The notes: a model not told the origin generated them from the letters alone. A stretch of 64,000 nt of DNA from Massospora cicadina (GCA_022478985.1 JAKSZP010013322.1:62001-126000), one strand, 5' to 3'; shown: positions 31,748 through 44,420, counted from the stretch's first letter. Numbers and translations are program-made.

Positions 31748-32788
31748 ACCTCCACCGCTTCTGCTGCTCCCCCTCCAGCATCAGCTTGGCTGCTGACACG
31801 CCCAAATTTTTCAAGTGGGGCTCAATTCTCCCACCCACAACCTTGGCGAATCCTATTGTGGCTTCCAAAGCCGCAGCCAATCAAAATTTTTAAATTTTTA
31901 ATAATTTGGTCAATTTATGCCAACCTGAGCTGATGGCTGAAACAATTTCAGCTGAGCTGCTATGGTAAACAGTTCACAGCCAATCAGGTGTGGCAAATTT
32001 GCCAACTCCAGTGGCTGGTCCAGCATTAGCCAAGTCAAATCCTTTCAAGTGTCTCAATTTGATTGACAAAAATGACCAGTCATATAACGTTAAACCGGAT
32101 TTTGCATTGGAGGAGCCTTTTTTGTTGATCATCCCAAATCGTGTCCCCACCGTTTTCATCCTAAACATGGTTTTCCTATTTATAAAAATATAAATAAAAT
32201 TACAGTTGAAGCCGCTGCAGCTCCTGCCAACACCCTACTCCGCCAGCAACTCCATGGGGCAATGGAACCCCTGGTTGAGGGTATTCCAATCCCCAATTTC
32301 CCTCATGATTTTGAGGAAGAGGCAAAATGTGAGATTGAGGAGCTGGCTTTTGGTGCGAGCTGCGCCTGCATTGACGCAGCAAAACCTAACTTTTTGACCC
32401 TAATTATCCTAAAATCCCTAAGCACATCAATTCATTTATTTGTGTGCCTGCTCTCATCATTTTTGCTGAGCATCAACTTGCTCAAAACGTTGAGGCGATG
32501 GATTTCGCTGGCCTCATAAATGAAGAAAACCCACAACTATACCTCCTTATGCTCCATGTCGCTGATGCTCCCACCCCAATGCTGTCCGCCATGGTCTGCC
32601 AGCTAAAGCAGGCGCCAGACAAAAGTTTCCTCAAAGCTTCCACTCCTTCTGATATGGCTTCCTAGGCTGTTAGCTGAGGTGCCATATTAAGAAAAAATTT
32701 ATTTCTAATAATCCCTTTGTTTGTCCCAATTGCAAATAAAGATGCGTGGTGGCTCCCCCTTTTTGTATTGGGCACCATTAGTGCTAAA
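31748..32788 (+). mobile_element. Non-autonomous LINE derivative G with LINE tail
   Basis: 1041 bp between perfect 17-bp direct repeats AAACAACCAAAAACTAA (31731-31747 and 32789-32805). It ends TTGGGCACCATTAGTGCTAAA, close to the LINE-1/2 3' end, followed by A's. The interior lacks endonuclease and reverse-transcriptase motifs. Instead it carries decayed coding-like pieces, such as FAEHQLAQNVEAMDFAGLIN (32468 on) and DKSFLKASTPSDMAS near 32620, the latter resembling IKKILKQATSSDVASEP in element F (40340). It looks like an ORF1-type segment fused to a LINE 3' end, mobilised in trans. Confidence 0.65.
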
Positions 32789-32805
32789 AAACAACCAAAA
32801 ACTAA

Positions 32806-33040
32806 CAACCGCTTATCAAAACCCATGAACCTATCAATTTTAAATGTAAAAACTAAAACGCTAGCTGAAATGATATACAATTATAATTAGAATCTTATAT
32901 CTTTTTAATTTATATATAACCTTATAAAAATCATTATAATTATTTGAATGATAGCCTATGACTATTACAAAAATATATAAATTATCTTTGCTAAGTTTGG
33001 TGATTTTTGGTTTATTTGTTCATATATGCACCTTCTACCC
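32806..33040. repeat. AT-rich repeat family with microsatellite attached
   Basis: Same family as 30540-30730 (…AGCTGAAA.TATA.A.AATTA… then TTGCTAAGTTTGGTGATTTTTGGTTTATTTGTTCATA). The CATA microsatellite starts where the related copy at 30720 continues as ordinary sequence. Confidence 0.5.
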
Positions 33041-33225
33041 ACATACATACATACATACATACATACATACATACATACATACATACATACATACATACAT
33101 ACATACATACATACATACATACATACATACATACATACATACATACATACATACATACATACATACATACATACATTCTACATACATACATACATACATA
33201 CATACATACATACATACATACATAC

Positions 33226-33258
<33 letters not shown>

Positions 33259-33510
33259 CATACATACATACATACATACATACATACATACATACATACA
33301 TACATACATACATACATACATACATACATACATACATACATACATACATACATACATACATACATACATACATACATACATACATACATACATACATACA
33401 TACATACATACATACATACATACATACATACATACATACATACATACATACATACATACATACATACATACATACATACATACATACATACATACATACA
33501 TACATACATA
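33041..33510. repeat. (CATA)n microsatellite, 470 bp
   Basis: Tetranucleotide array interrupted only twice, near 33177 (ACATTCTACATA) and near 33228 (ACATTTACATA). The last tract, about 280 bp or some 70 units, is uninterrupted. The array is open in several frames on both strands (Thr-Tyr-Ile-His and Met-Tyr-Val-Cys repeats), but these are translations of the repeat, not genes. Confidence 0.98.
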
Positions 33511-34840
33511 ATATGATTTTTATATATATTAAGATTAAGATTATATATGAAAGGTAAAACAATAACCAATACCTAAACATTAGCATGGTGCTAGGTTTAA
33601 CTTATATTGGGGGGGAGGTACTAATTTAAATTTTAATGCTAGAGGATGATTTCCTGCTCCAAATAAACTGTTATTGGCATTTTTGGACCCCAATATCCCA
33701 TTTGATAGTATAAAAATCATTGCCTCAATCCCTTCCCCAAGGCAACCATATTAGCCAACATTCCCAAGCTATTCTCAGGTCATTTTGGGGAAATAAAATG
33801 CCTAAATTCATTTTGATGCTTTCAGAATTAGGTGCTGTGTTTGGTCCCCATTTTTGACCTTTCCTCTTTGACTTCATGACTAAATTTTCATTATCAGAAA
33901 AGCTTTTTCATCTCAGGTTAATCCTGATTGTGACGCCTTTTGGGGATGTAGAATAAGGATATGATGCTTTTTTTATAATTTTTAAATTTTATACAGAGTT
34001 TTTTGATCTTTTCCATGTAGTACTCTGCAGACTTAGAAACTAGGATGGGTTTGGAGTAGGTAGGTAAAGAACCATGGGAGTCAGGGAGGGGCTGCAGCTA
34101 CCCATCTCTCATCCATGGGTATGCCCTAGGTCATGTATCTGAATAAGGGACAGAGCCTTGGGGTTTAAACCCTTTATTTGTCTTAAAAGTATGCATGACC
34201 CAGTCCATCTTGATAGCTGGAGCCAAGAGCCTTATTGCATCCATGCATGTATACCACTTGGTCCAATATGAATTTTATGGTACTTAAGGCATTGACTCAG
34301 CTCAGATATTTTATTTTGACCCATCTTGTAAGATGAACATTTTAACAATTATATACTTTGCTCCACTGTACTAACACTCAATGGTTCAAAACATATATTG
34401 ACACCATGTGCCACACAAGCCCAGGGCGCAACAAAAAGTATCCTAACACATTTTTTGAGGTTTGTGGAGCTGGCACTCTTCACAACAGGAAAGAAAATTA
34501 GCTACAATTTGATTTAACAAATCCCAAAATTAATTTACTAAGGTGTTCCAATGTATTCTTTAGGATGCCATGACCAATAACTTTAAGTGAAGCACAAATG
34601 ATTAAAACTCATCATATAGTTTCAAGTACAGAATTCTTCTATTGTCCACAATATTATGTAATTGGATACTCTTCTCCTCTGTACTCTCCATTACCTATTG
34701 CAAAGCATTTTAAATTTTGGGGAGTTCATTCTCTAATTTCTCATTTATTCTCTTTTCATATAATCATTAGCTTGAGTTTGCACTTCCAATACTGACAGTA
34801 GTCTTGATTATTTATCAGAAAATAACCTCTTGCTCCATCA
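33511..34840. other. Unassigned repeat-like sequence
   Basis: No protein domain is recognised. A short stretch at 34090-34165, read on the minus strand, resembles the conserved block of the A-family LTR (CATGGATGAGAGATGGGTAG), so a decayed A-family LTR fragment may be here. Confidence 0.3.
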
Positions 34841-34849
34841 GAATAATTA

Positions 34850-35340
34850 ATTTCAAAGTCATAGGGCTAAAATTCTAAGGCCTACCGTGCTAACCTCCCC
34901 TATGGATCTTTCAAGTTATGCAACCATTGGTGAGAAGAATTATTTGAAACACCTTAAAATGTATCTCATGAATAGAAACTCAAAATCATTTACAATCGTA
35001 AATTACAGCAAGGCATTCTCACCAGGTTACAGTATAGTTCCGTCAATATTTTGCCAGTGTTTGGATCAAGTAAACAACAGGATGTTGTTCCCCTTTTTTA
35101 TCAACTTGGCTAGATATGGCATCTAATGCTATCAACAATGCATCTGATTGTATGATGAATGGATAATTAGATTTGGATATTTGAGTACTGGGCTTGTCAT
35201 CAGGTTCTCCTCAACTTGTTGGAAATATTCTATGCCTTTTCATTCATCTGAACCCCTTCTTTGGATCCTTGTGCTAATGGCACAAAGGGTTTGCTATCTT
35301 TGCAAAGTTTTTTGGATCAGATATAGTACCTGACCATCTG
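34850..35340 (-). pseudogene. Ty3/Gypsy reverse transcriptase-RNase H relic
   Basis: Reading leftwards from about 35310: KNFAKIANPLCH (thumb 'fakia.PL..L' motif), QISKSNYPFIIQSDALLIAL (RNase H start, Asp in QSDA) near 35170, and SSQVDKKGEQHPVVYLIQTL near 35100. These are the standard connection and RNase H phrases of Ty3/Gypsy pol. No LTR could be assigned. Stops and frame changes are frequent. Confidence 0.7.
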
Positions 35341-36540
35341 TTGTGATTGGTTTGACCAGCCATCTGGTTATATATTTTTATTTATTTAGGGGAAAATTGA
35401 CCAGGGGACAAGCACTTCTGATATAGTGAGGAAACTAATGAAATCTGACAATTAAAGACACCCCAGAGGGTATAAGCCCCTCTTGTTGTCTCCAGGATCA
35501 CCAAGATTAGGACGGTAGGGAAGGGGAGTTATGCTGGCTTATTCTTGGATGCAGCATGTGTGAAGGAAAGGATCAACCTTTAGGAATCATATATAGAACC
35601 ATGTGTTGATTGTCCTTCTGTTATGGGGGGTCATATGTCCAAACAGCCATGCTTGGAAATGTTCCAATATATGGCTGAGGAAGCGATGAATGGCTTCTTG
35701 GATTGTTGGCGCTGCTCCTGTGAACGATTCCAGTACCATTGTATATCTGGTTATATATTGATTCCTTAATTTTATATTTTAACTTATATAAGATACAGGG
35801 TTTGATTGATACTATAATATCTTGCCCTGTGCCCTAACTTTATAGGTACTAGCCAAAGCTAAATTAAAATAATAATGGTAATTATTTTTAAGGCCCTTCA
35901 TTCACTAGCAGTTACAACAGAAGATTTGATCTCTAAGCCCACAGGTGCAACTTATGTCTACTTGATTTATTGATCATTGTGGCTTGTGACCTCAGATTCA
36001 TATCAATTATTTTATTATTAAAATGTTAATATTCTAAATTACCCTGAGCTGTCACATGATTATTGGTAATAGGGTCCTATTAATATGGCCATCCTCAGGT
36101 GTCTTGATTTTATATTGGTAAATTGCTACTATTATGAATATAACCCAAGACCTAGGCATTTTCTTTCCTTACCTAAAAGTTGGATATTACCCTCTAGTTT
36201 TCTATTCTTAAGTGCTCCTTGGTAGCCAGAAATTTGCATCAATAAGAACTCTGTAAATGAGAAGGGAATACCTGATGAGGATTTCATCTGAAGGGGTATT
36301 TTTTCCAATGTAGCTGAGCCCAGACTACCCTGAAGATTAATTAAAGCGGGACTCTGTGCCACTGGAAGTATTATATACTATGGTATGCTCCTTGTTTTAT
36401 CAACAAAACCCTTTTTCTGAGAATAAGGTTTTCTCTTGTAAAATTTTTTACAAAAAGTTGCTGTCATAAAACAGTACCTGGTCTTTTTGTGTGTATTGAC
36501 CTGTGCACCTGAAATATGACACCCCTGAGATGATTTTTTG
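35341..36540. other. Unassigned, probably decayed retroelement
   Basis: It lies between two minus-strand pol fragments. A 76-codon minus-strand open frame (36362-36132) has no recognisable motif. Nothing more can be supported. Confidence 0.3.
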
Positions 36541-36558
36541 GCTTCCTTTTTTAAGCTC

Positions 36559-36695
36559 TGTTTCTTTCAAGGGTGGTTAGCCTGGCAGGTAAAACTGCTT
36601 CCACCCTAGTGCAGGTTTTGAGTTCAAACTCTGTACTGGCTAGAGAAATTCTTGGTGTGGTATATTTGTCCCAAGGTCAACCCACCTCGAATATA
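36559..36695 (+). mobile_element. Second tRNA-derived SINE-like sequence
   Basis: Box A-like TAGCCTGGCAGG (36578-36589) and box B-like AGTTCAAACTC (36621-36631) are spaced about 31 bases apart, as in a tRNA. The segment begins GGGTGGTTAGCC at 36571. Possible 11-bp flanking repeats TTTTTAAGCTC (36548-36558 and 36696-36706) would define a unit of about 137 bp. Cloverleaf arms are not convincing, so it is not a functional tRNA gene. Confidence 0.45.
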
Positions 36696-37289
36696 TTTTT
36701 AAGCTCAATGGTGCTATGCTAAAGAATCCCAACAGTCAATACTTTAAGCCATCTAAGACTCAAGACAAGTATATTTTCTATCTTATACTGGTACAAGTCC
36801 CCGCTTATGTCCTATCAACTAGAGTATCTGTCCTATGGTAAGTATGGCGACATGAACTTATTGAAGTCAAATACCAAATTGAGATATTTAATTAATAATG
36901 TAATTTTTTTGTATAGAATAAGGTTTTTTATATGTCACATTTAACAATATAAACGTCAAAAGTAAAAAGATTAATTGAATTGAGGGGGAAATCCGAAAGG
37001 TAGTCTCTTGGTCAAGTGAGGCATTCTAAATGTTATAATGCCTTTGTAGCATATTTTTGATAGGGCAAAATTGTAAGTTGAATCTACCAAGTAAGATGAG
37101 ACTTGGTATAGTTATTCTGATTCTTGTGCCTATTCTGATTCTTACCCTTCTTAAGGTTCATCTTAATAAAATGCCTCAAGTGCCACCTTAAATTATTGTC
37201 TCCTGACCTTCTGATGATCCATCATTTCAATTAGGCAGGATTTCTTTTCAGGGTATCTTAGTCTTTATTTAGTCTGACGGAATATTCCT

Positions 37290-38950
37290 TAGGTCAAATT
37301 ATGTCGTACTGACATTGATTTATCAGGTTATTATTGAGTAATTCCTTTAACCCCTTCTCAGGTCTAGATGTCAATTCAGTTGAGGAAGTTGAATGGCCTA
37401 TTTTTCCCATCATGTATGATATCCTGTTATCTGACATCACCCCTTCAATAATATAGACAGAGGAGTACTGACACAAAAATTGGTTATGTATGCATTTGAT
37501 TGTTACTCCAGTTTCTAAGGACTTGATTGAGTATTTGTCCCATGTTTATGAATATAGCATATGTATCATTCCATATAAAATCAATTTTTTCTCCTTGTGA
37601 TGCTATAAAATAGTGATAGTAAAGGTCTAAGTCAAAATATCAAAGCCAGGTAGTGGTTGGCGAGATGTATTTTCTTCTTGACCTTCTCTCATAACTGTCT
37701 TGGCTAAATTCATCATAGCCTCTGATTGGGCATGTATAATCTTCTGGCTAATCTTATGGCGCTTTCTAAGGCTCTTTGCAATTATCACTGATAACTTCAC
37801 AAGTTAATAAAGACAGGATTTCAGGTTCTCTTCTGTATAAGGCCTTGAAGAGATATTTTATAGTTTAATGGAAACTTATCCTGTAAGCCATTAACGCACT
37901 TGAAAGTTATTAGTCCCAGGGTTATGGATTGGTAGTGGCCGTCTTACATAATATTAATACTAACGTTCCATTCGCTATCTTTATAATCTCATTAGTCAAT
38001 GTACATTAGTAGATGGGTTTAGGGCGCTGAAATTACCTGTTGGGTTCCCAGGCTCATAACTATGATCCTCACAACTATTGAAGAAAGTTCTTCCCGTTAT
38101 CACATAGAAGTACCTGCGTGAAGCTATGCCTAGTAATTATAATTTGTCATAAAAAGTTAGCAGTAGATTTGGTGGTCTGCGCAGGTTTGGTGATTGCTTC
38201 AACGAACTTTGTGAAATAATCAACCCAACAAGGATGTATTGGTTCTCTCCTGAGGATTCAGGTAATGACCTATGACGTCTAAACTGATGGTATCAAATGG
38301 CTGCTGAAGGGGCATGGGCTGAACTTGTACTTAGCCTTATGCAGCGTCTGCTTTTTACAAGTGATGAAAACATTTAAGACCTACTACAGAGTCCAGTATT
38401 CCTTCCCAATAGTAGCAATTCTTGATCTATCTGTATGTTTTCCTGTCTCCTCCATGTCCTAAAGTATTGCGGGCTTATATTATAACTACTCCCATTCCAA
38501 AGGTCGCAAGTAAGGTAGCCAGCCAATTCCAACTTTCTTGTAAAGTAAACTGTCAAAAGCCTTTGTATTTTTAGAACGTCATTTTAGCATCTTATAAACC
38601 ATTCATATTCATCCTTCGAAGGTTCTGGCTTCATTAGTAGGTCGTGTAATTGTTCAGCTTTGCTATTGTCTAGATATAGTAGGGGCTGTTGAGTCAGTCC
38701 ATCTACATTCATGTGCTTCATTCCCACTCAGTGGACAGTGTTCTTGTCATAGTGCTTAAGTTTGAGAGACCAACAGGCTAGTCTTACTGTCAAATCTTTC
38801 ATGATTTGCAGCCACTTTTAAGTATCTTGGTCTGTAACAACTTTAAAATTATACCATACAAGAAGTGTAATAAAGGTATTATCTAATTGTTGCCTTTCAA
38901 CTCATGTTCAGATTTTTCAAACCCTGAGTTGAATCATCTTAGGGTTTCTT
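37290..38950 (-). pseudogene. Ty3/Gypsy RNase H-integrase relic, minus strand
   Basis: Leftwards: FKVVTDQDTxKWLQIMKDLT and GMKHMNVDGLTQQPLL (end of RNase H) at 38850-38690; YFTRKLELAGYLTCDLWNGS at 38550; then the integrase core phrase VDYFTKFVEAITKPAQTTKS near 38230-38165, matching the 'vDyfTKw.Ea.p' region. The remainder down to 37290 is low-similarity integrase. The frames are broken by many stops. No LTR is identified. Confidence 0.65.
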
Positions 38951-39518
38951 GCTTTAGATGGGTTTAGGCGCTGGGATGTGCCTCGCCTGTGCTATTCTTT
39001 TGACTCATAAGAGCTTAAAGAGTGGTGTGGGAAAGGCTCCCTAGAAGGGTGACCTTAAAGATTAAGCCTGAACGATTCCATACTTCATTTAGAATTCAAT
39101 CTCTATAAAGTCCTCACCCCAAGAGTAGGTTACTACTGTGGCCTTAAGGCTACCCTTACTGTCAATTATGGTGGTTGAACAGAAAATAATCCCTTCACCA
39201 ACCAACAAATCAGGCTGATTATCCTGCAAAACTTGGGCCAATTATTCTAATTCTCAACTAAGGCTGATTATTGTTTTATAGTTTAAGCCGAATATTTCAA
39301 CGTCAAATTAACCCAATTATCCTCTTGACAGCTCTTGCCAAATATCCTTGTATAATTCGGGCTGTTTATACATGCAACAAACTTAATAATTGGTCCCAAT
39401 TAGTTAGAAACAATATCGACCATTTACCTTAAGAAATCATCTGAGATCAATCAAAAAATAACCTCTAAAAATCCCATAGACAAATAGAATAATAATATTG
39501 GCATCATAATGTTGTAAT

Positions 39519-41420
39519 AATTTTTCTTTCCACTTGATCTCACTTTAGAGCGAATTTTATAAAGAAGAGATTTTATTACCACCATCTGGCCACACCAGTT
39601 TTTCTATTTATGTCCGCAGATCTACCGCCTGCTGCTCCAATGTGAGGTAGCGATGCTCCACCACCTAGCATTTTCCAGCCTTTGGGAAAACGCTTTTGCA
39701 CAAGGTCAAATAGCCCACCATCTTCTTCTGGCCGTTTTTCCCCCACGGGACTTAGCACTCCACCTGGAGTGCATTCACTCTTCTTGACCCCATCCTCTCG
39801 CCCTCCCTTGCTCTGATATCCAATTTTTCCTATGAGTTGACTGCTGGCGTTTATTCCCATATGCTGACAAGGCAATTATCAAACTTGCCACTGCTGCATT
39901 TGCACCAGCTGGCTTTATCAATTTCTGCCCATTTAAGGGCTATTTTAATATTGGCTTCCAGTCAGAGGAGGACGCTGCAGCAGCGGCCTCTACTCCCCTT
40001 ATCTATATAAACACTCCCATACTTACTACCCAAACCCGCCTCCCTTCAGACACCACAATGGTGATGTCCTTTGCGTCCCTCCCTTCCCACCTCCCACCCC
40101 AAATCTTATATGAACAATTGATGGTGGGGCTTATGGCTTATGGCACTCAACCCAACCTCATCTTCACTGTTTCCTCTGGTGCAGAGCGCCTTCTGCACCT
40201 CGTGCCACTGCCACCATAATCCCATACCACCCTGCCATAGCCCAACAAATCCATGCTCATATTGCAGCGGCGCCTGAGCATTTCTTTTGAGCTTGGGTGG
40301 ATAATGGTAACCAAATTCGTCCCCTCTGTTTTGGACTTGACATTAAAAAAATCCTGAAACAAGCTACTTCCTCTGATGTGGCTTCTGAGCCATATTCATA
40401 TGATTTTGAATGGGGCGTTTTGTTGCCCCCTCCCACTCAACGTTCTCATTCAATGGACCAGAGTGGGAAATTGGGCCCCACAAAGTCACCCGCCCACATT
40501 AACCCACACTATCTAACCCACGCCAATCAGAGTCAGGCCTGGACCACCATTTGCACCCAAGCAGCCCATTTAACTCCTACATACCCCAATTCTACTTCCA
40601 CTATTCATGTGAACTAAAATCCATGGGACCTATTGGCTGAGATTGAAGAGTCAGGTAACGTTATAAAAAATGAGGAATCTGGTGAACCTCTCAGCCAACT
40701 CAATTATGGTTGGGCCAAATTTTAAAATTCTGATTTTGACAAAATCCCATCCCTCAAGCGATTTGCTCCAAAACCCAATACCATCTCCTACCAAAATGAC
40801 CACCAGCTCACCTTATCAGCGGTGGCCTCACCCCATTGCCCAGATCTCCGCAAAGCAGTGGCCCAATCAGTGGTTCAATTCCATGAAGTGATTAGCATAA
40901 TTAACTAAACCTCTGATTTCCCTGAAGCAGCATGAGCGAAATTACCAAATTGTATGAGGATGCTGGAGCCGCTATCATGCATGTTGAAAAACTATCAGAT
41001 TTTGACCCAACTGCTAAAACACCTAAAAAAATACAACCATTATTTACCAACTCCCCAAAGCCTGCATTAAAGATGAACATCATGTTGCAAAATTAGTTGA
41101 AGCTGTCTTCCAAGCTGATCTTGAGGAAGGTAACTAATTTTTAGCCACATCCACTCCTAACCATGCTGATGCCCCAACGACCTGGATCTCCGCTTTTGCC
41201 CATTTCTATAACTAAACTGATCCTGTCATGAAGAATATGTCTGTAGAAGAGCTGCCAGACCCCCCACCCCCTGCCATGGTGGGTTATGGTATTCCGCTTT
41301 CCACCTGGTTGGAGGTTTTATTTTTGGTTTATTGTTCTGTTTGTTCATTCATTCAGTTCTTTTTCTCATTGAGTATCAGTATTGTCTGTCACCTGGTTGG
41401 CTTACTTTGAATAAATTTAA
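39519..41420 (+). mobile_element. Element F: 1.9-kb insertion with about 16-bp target duplication
   Basis: The flanks are ATCATAATGTTGTAAT (39503-39518) and ATCATAAATGTTGTAAT (41421-41437), differing by one A. The intact sister LTR has a single copy (CATCATAGATGTTGTAATC, 62281-62299). The long duplication and an A-rich end (GAATAAATTTAA) point to LINE-type insertion. It carries one ORF1-like coding region but no endonuclease or reverse transcriptase, so it is non-autonomous or truncated. Confidence 0.75.
39610..41100 (+). pseudogene. Element F coding relic (ORF1-like)
   Basis: A frame starting MSADLPPAAP near 39611 is Pro/Ser-rich. A second frame reads ADKAIIKLATAAFAPAGFIN and SEEDAAAAASTPLIYINTPI (39870-40030), resembling the Ala-rich 'F.n..dA..A' end of an RNA-recognition fold seen in some LINE ORF1 proteins. 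A third stretch, 40297-40617, is open for 106 codons (IKKILKQATSSDVASEPYSY), with similarity to element G. I do not recognise the family. No zinc knuckle is visible. Confidence 0.45.
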
Positions 41421-42201
41421 ATCATAAATGTTGTAATCAATTTCCCGCCCTATGACAAATTTTGTATGTTGATCCTCATAATTGTTATAATAGCACTTGC
41501 ATATGGAGTTCCCAAATGGGAGCATCTAGTGCTATTGAGAGAGGCCTGTCTATGCCCTGATTAGGGGTCATCATTTAATTGAAATTAATGCCAAATTTCC
41601 CATAAGTCATATCTTGTCAGCTATATGATGAAACTCAAATTGGGCTGCTCCTAGGACAATTTTGCACGTTTGTATTGCGATTTTTGCCCCTGAATTCTTG
41701 GATACGAAAGTATTTTGCCACCAATAGTCCTAGCAAAAGGCCATAATTGTATCAGTTCAAGGGCCAAACTGAGGTGGAAAATAATTATCTGCGGAAATTG
41801 TATGCTCAATATGTGGCCAGGAGATACCCTAGAGGTATAAATATCAGCGCCTGGCCTAATGAAAAATCATCATATAATATCTCTTAAAGCAAGTATATTC
41901 TCTTAATTCTCTTTATCTGGTTTTTACCAGAGTCTTTTCTTAAAGAGTTTTGACAAGCTGTCAATTCAGAATTCTCATCTTGTATCTTTGCCTGCCTTGG
42001 TAGAAGTTCTCAAATTCATAGGGAAATTAAGCCCAAGATTGACCAAAAAAGTCGGATTTATTCAAATAAGCCTAGTGAGCTTCCAAACAGTTAAAGTACT
42101 ATAAGACTCTGGCTAAATTGAGGATGTTTAAGCCAAACTTCTTCCTGATTAAACGTTCAGAATTTATTAAATCAAGTGAGTTATCCTCAGAATTTAATAA
42201 C

Positions 42202-42218
42202 TGGTGCTCACTTAAAAT
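42202..42218 (+). promoter_or_regulatory. Element B primer-binding site
   Basis: TGGTGCTCACTTAAAAT directly follows the 5' LTR. Its first eight bases are identical to the sites of element C (49604) and the minus-strand element at 69-84. Confidence 0.7.
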
Positions 42219-44420
42219 TAGTGACACTCTTTGAAATGGACGCACACAGCCAGTTACTGGCAGATTTAGCCAGAAGAAATAGCAACAGCAATATGGAAAC
42301 TAGTGACAAGAAAATCTCTGAATATTTTAATACCATCCACCAAAGCTCTGATGCGGATACCTATTATTCCCTAGATCTTATCACAGTGGGGTAGCTCATG
42401 CAGATACAAGCCCAATCAATCTTACATCTGAAAGCATAAAAGCTATTCTGGAAGCTTTAAATCAGAGATTTAGGATTGGTACTTCATAGGTTGATCCCTC
42501 CTTTGTCCTAATCTATTATCTTAAGGATCAGGCACTCAAGATGGAGATATACATGAAGTACTATGATGCAACCATGGCACCTCTCGCCAGACGTCTCACA
42601 GACAGTCAAGAAACTAATGAATTCCTGGTTAACTTTTTCAACCCTCAATCTAGAAAACCCAGTGTTTCTTGCTAGAAAAACTCTGGAACTCACAGAAATT
42701 TATCATGTACAAGGGTTAGAACAAACTTCCCAAAATGCTCTACTGGACAAATTAAATTTCAGTTTTACTGAAGTCCAGAAAGTAATTGTGTATAATACAG
42801 GGCTTACCAATGAACCTCATCAAAGATTAAACACCCCTGAGGAGTTACTAAATGAAGGAGTCCCAGAAGGTGGCTGCAGAAGTTCTTGCTCACCATGGGC
42901 TATTGCACAAATGGGTACAAAACATGATACTCGTTGGCAAAAACTGAAACTCATTCTGATTTCCTAATATCTCAGACAGAACGACTCACCACACAGGCCA
43001 CTTTGGGCTGAAGAGGGCACCTGGACTTATGTTCAAAAAACGTTAACTCTGAGAATTATGTTCAGACTGAGCTGGGTATTGTGAACAAAAACATCAAAGA
43101 CCTTGAAGCATTACCAGCAGTCCTGAATAGGGATGAGAAGGATGCTCAGAATAAAGGGGAATTCTCAAAAATTTGGACCTTTGTGTCAAGATTGCAAGCC
43201 TGAAATACTGAAATTAATCAGGAAAATTGGGAACTCAGAATGCAATTATCAACTGCAAATTCCTGAGTAGATAGTATGACCAAAGATATTAAAAGCATAA
43301 CATCCAATCAAGCTTTATTCAAAAAGGAACATGACAGCCTTAAAAAATAATTTGAATCCCTCAAAAAACGAAGCTGCCAGTGCTCACCAGCCCTGAAAAT
43401 AGAGAAATTGAAAAAAGCTTGCCCATCACCCAAAAAATTGAGAAAAAAATCAAGGGCTGAATTAAAGTATTATAATCCAGAAGTTTGGAGCAATATCATG
43501 AAATTGAATTATCAGAAATTGACACTGATGCAGAAACTTATATTTTGAACATCCATCCTATGGCTAAAGCTCTGGCATCAATCCCAACTCCAAATACTTC
43601 CCAACAGGAAAGTGGCCAATTCTAAATGATGATATATCAAGGCGTTCAGGCACTAGATAAAGTGCAACACCTATGCCCAAAACAGGGTAAGATGACTTTA
43701 AACCATTGAACTTGCCAAAGTTTGATAGGGATGGGAACGTTCACTCTTGTCTCAAGCTATTTATAAAAGCAATTTGGAGAGCATCAGACCATGAATAAGG
43801 ATCAGCACTTATCAACTCACTTGAGGTCCATATCTGTGACATCGTTATGCCTTATCTGGGTGACAATTGGTACTATTTGGATGCCAAAATTGCGGTGACA
43901 AAACAATTTGGAGGGCGTGAAAATTTAGAGGCCAAAACAAGAGAGCTTCTTAATATTTAATTTAATCAGAATGAGACTATTAAGGACTTTGCTGAAAGAT
44001 TTTTCATGAGGCACAAGTCTTGCTCAGGTGCAATGCATTAGATAACTTTGACACTAAGATTTCAATGGAACATGCAGTAATGCCCTACCGTGACTTGCAT
44101 TATGTCATGATACCTGCATTCAATAGAGAAATAAAAACTCAAGAGCTTACCAGTTACTAAAGTAGTTGTGGCCACATTTTTGATACTCCTGTTTGGCCCA
44201 AGGACCAGCAAAATTCCAATTTTTGGGCCCAAAAAGCAACACTATGTCTGACCAATGGAAAAATTCCCAAACTATGAACCAAAAGTTCAGGCAAAAACAG
44301 CAGTTTGTGCCGATTACATGCCACAACTGTGGTTGAAAGGGGAATTTTGATAGCTAATGCTATAGACGTTCATACAAAAAGCATGGGGTCAACGTTGCTC
44401 TAGAAATTAACAGTGATAGT
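42219..44420 (+). pseudogene. Element B gag relic
   Basis: N-terminal part: an open piece with QLLADLARRNSNSNM (42240 on), then a long helical, Lys/Glu/Asn-rich region. Capsid part: LPKFDRDGNVHSCLKLFIKA (about 43709) and MPYLGDNWYYLDAKIAVTKQ (about 43848), followed by FNQNETIKDFAERFF. The equivalent in element C is LPPFDQNGNIHGFFKQFEFA. A degenerate knuckle CHNCGxKGNFDSxC is near 44320, with its His replaced. Gag forms the particle around the RNA. Frameshifts and stops occur throughout. Confidence 0.7.

Larger units (their letters stand above)
39160..42200 (+). repeat. Element B 5' LTR (interrupted)
   Basis: Starts TGTCAATTATGGTGGTTG, parallel to TGTCAGATTCTGGTGGTTG of the 3' LTR. It is interrupted at 39519 by F and resumes at 41438 (CAATTTCCCGCCC). 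It contains a TATA-like GGTATAAATATC at about 41835 and ends TTAATAAC before the primer-binding site. Confidence 0.85.

Noticed and set aside
32958..33586. Long open frames of Tyr-Ile-His-Thr or Met-Tyr-Val-Cys repeats
   Set aside because: They are translations of the CATA microsatellite, open in several frames on both strands because the repeat has no stop codon.
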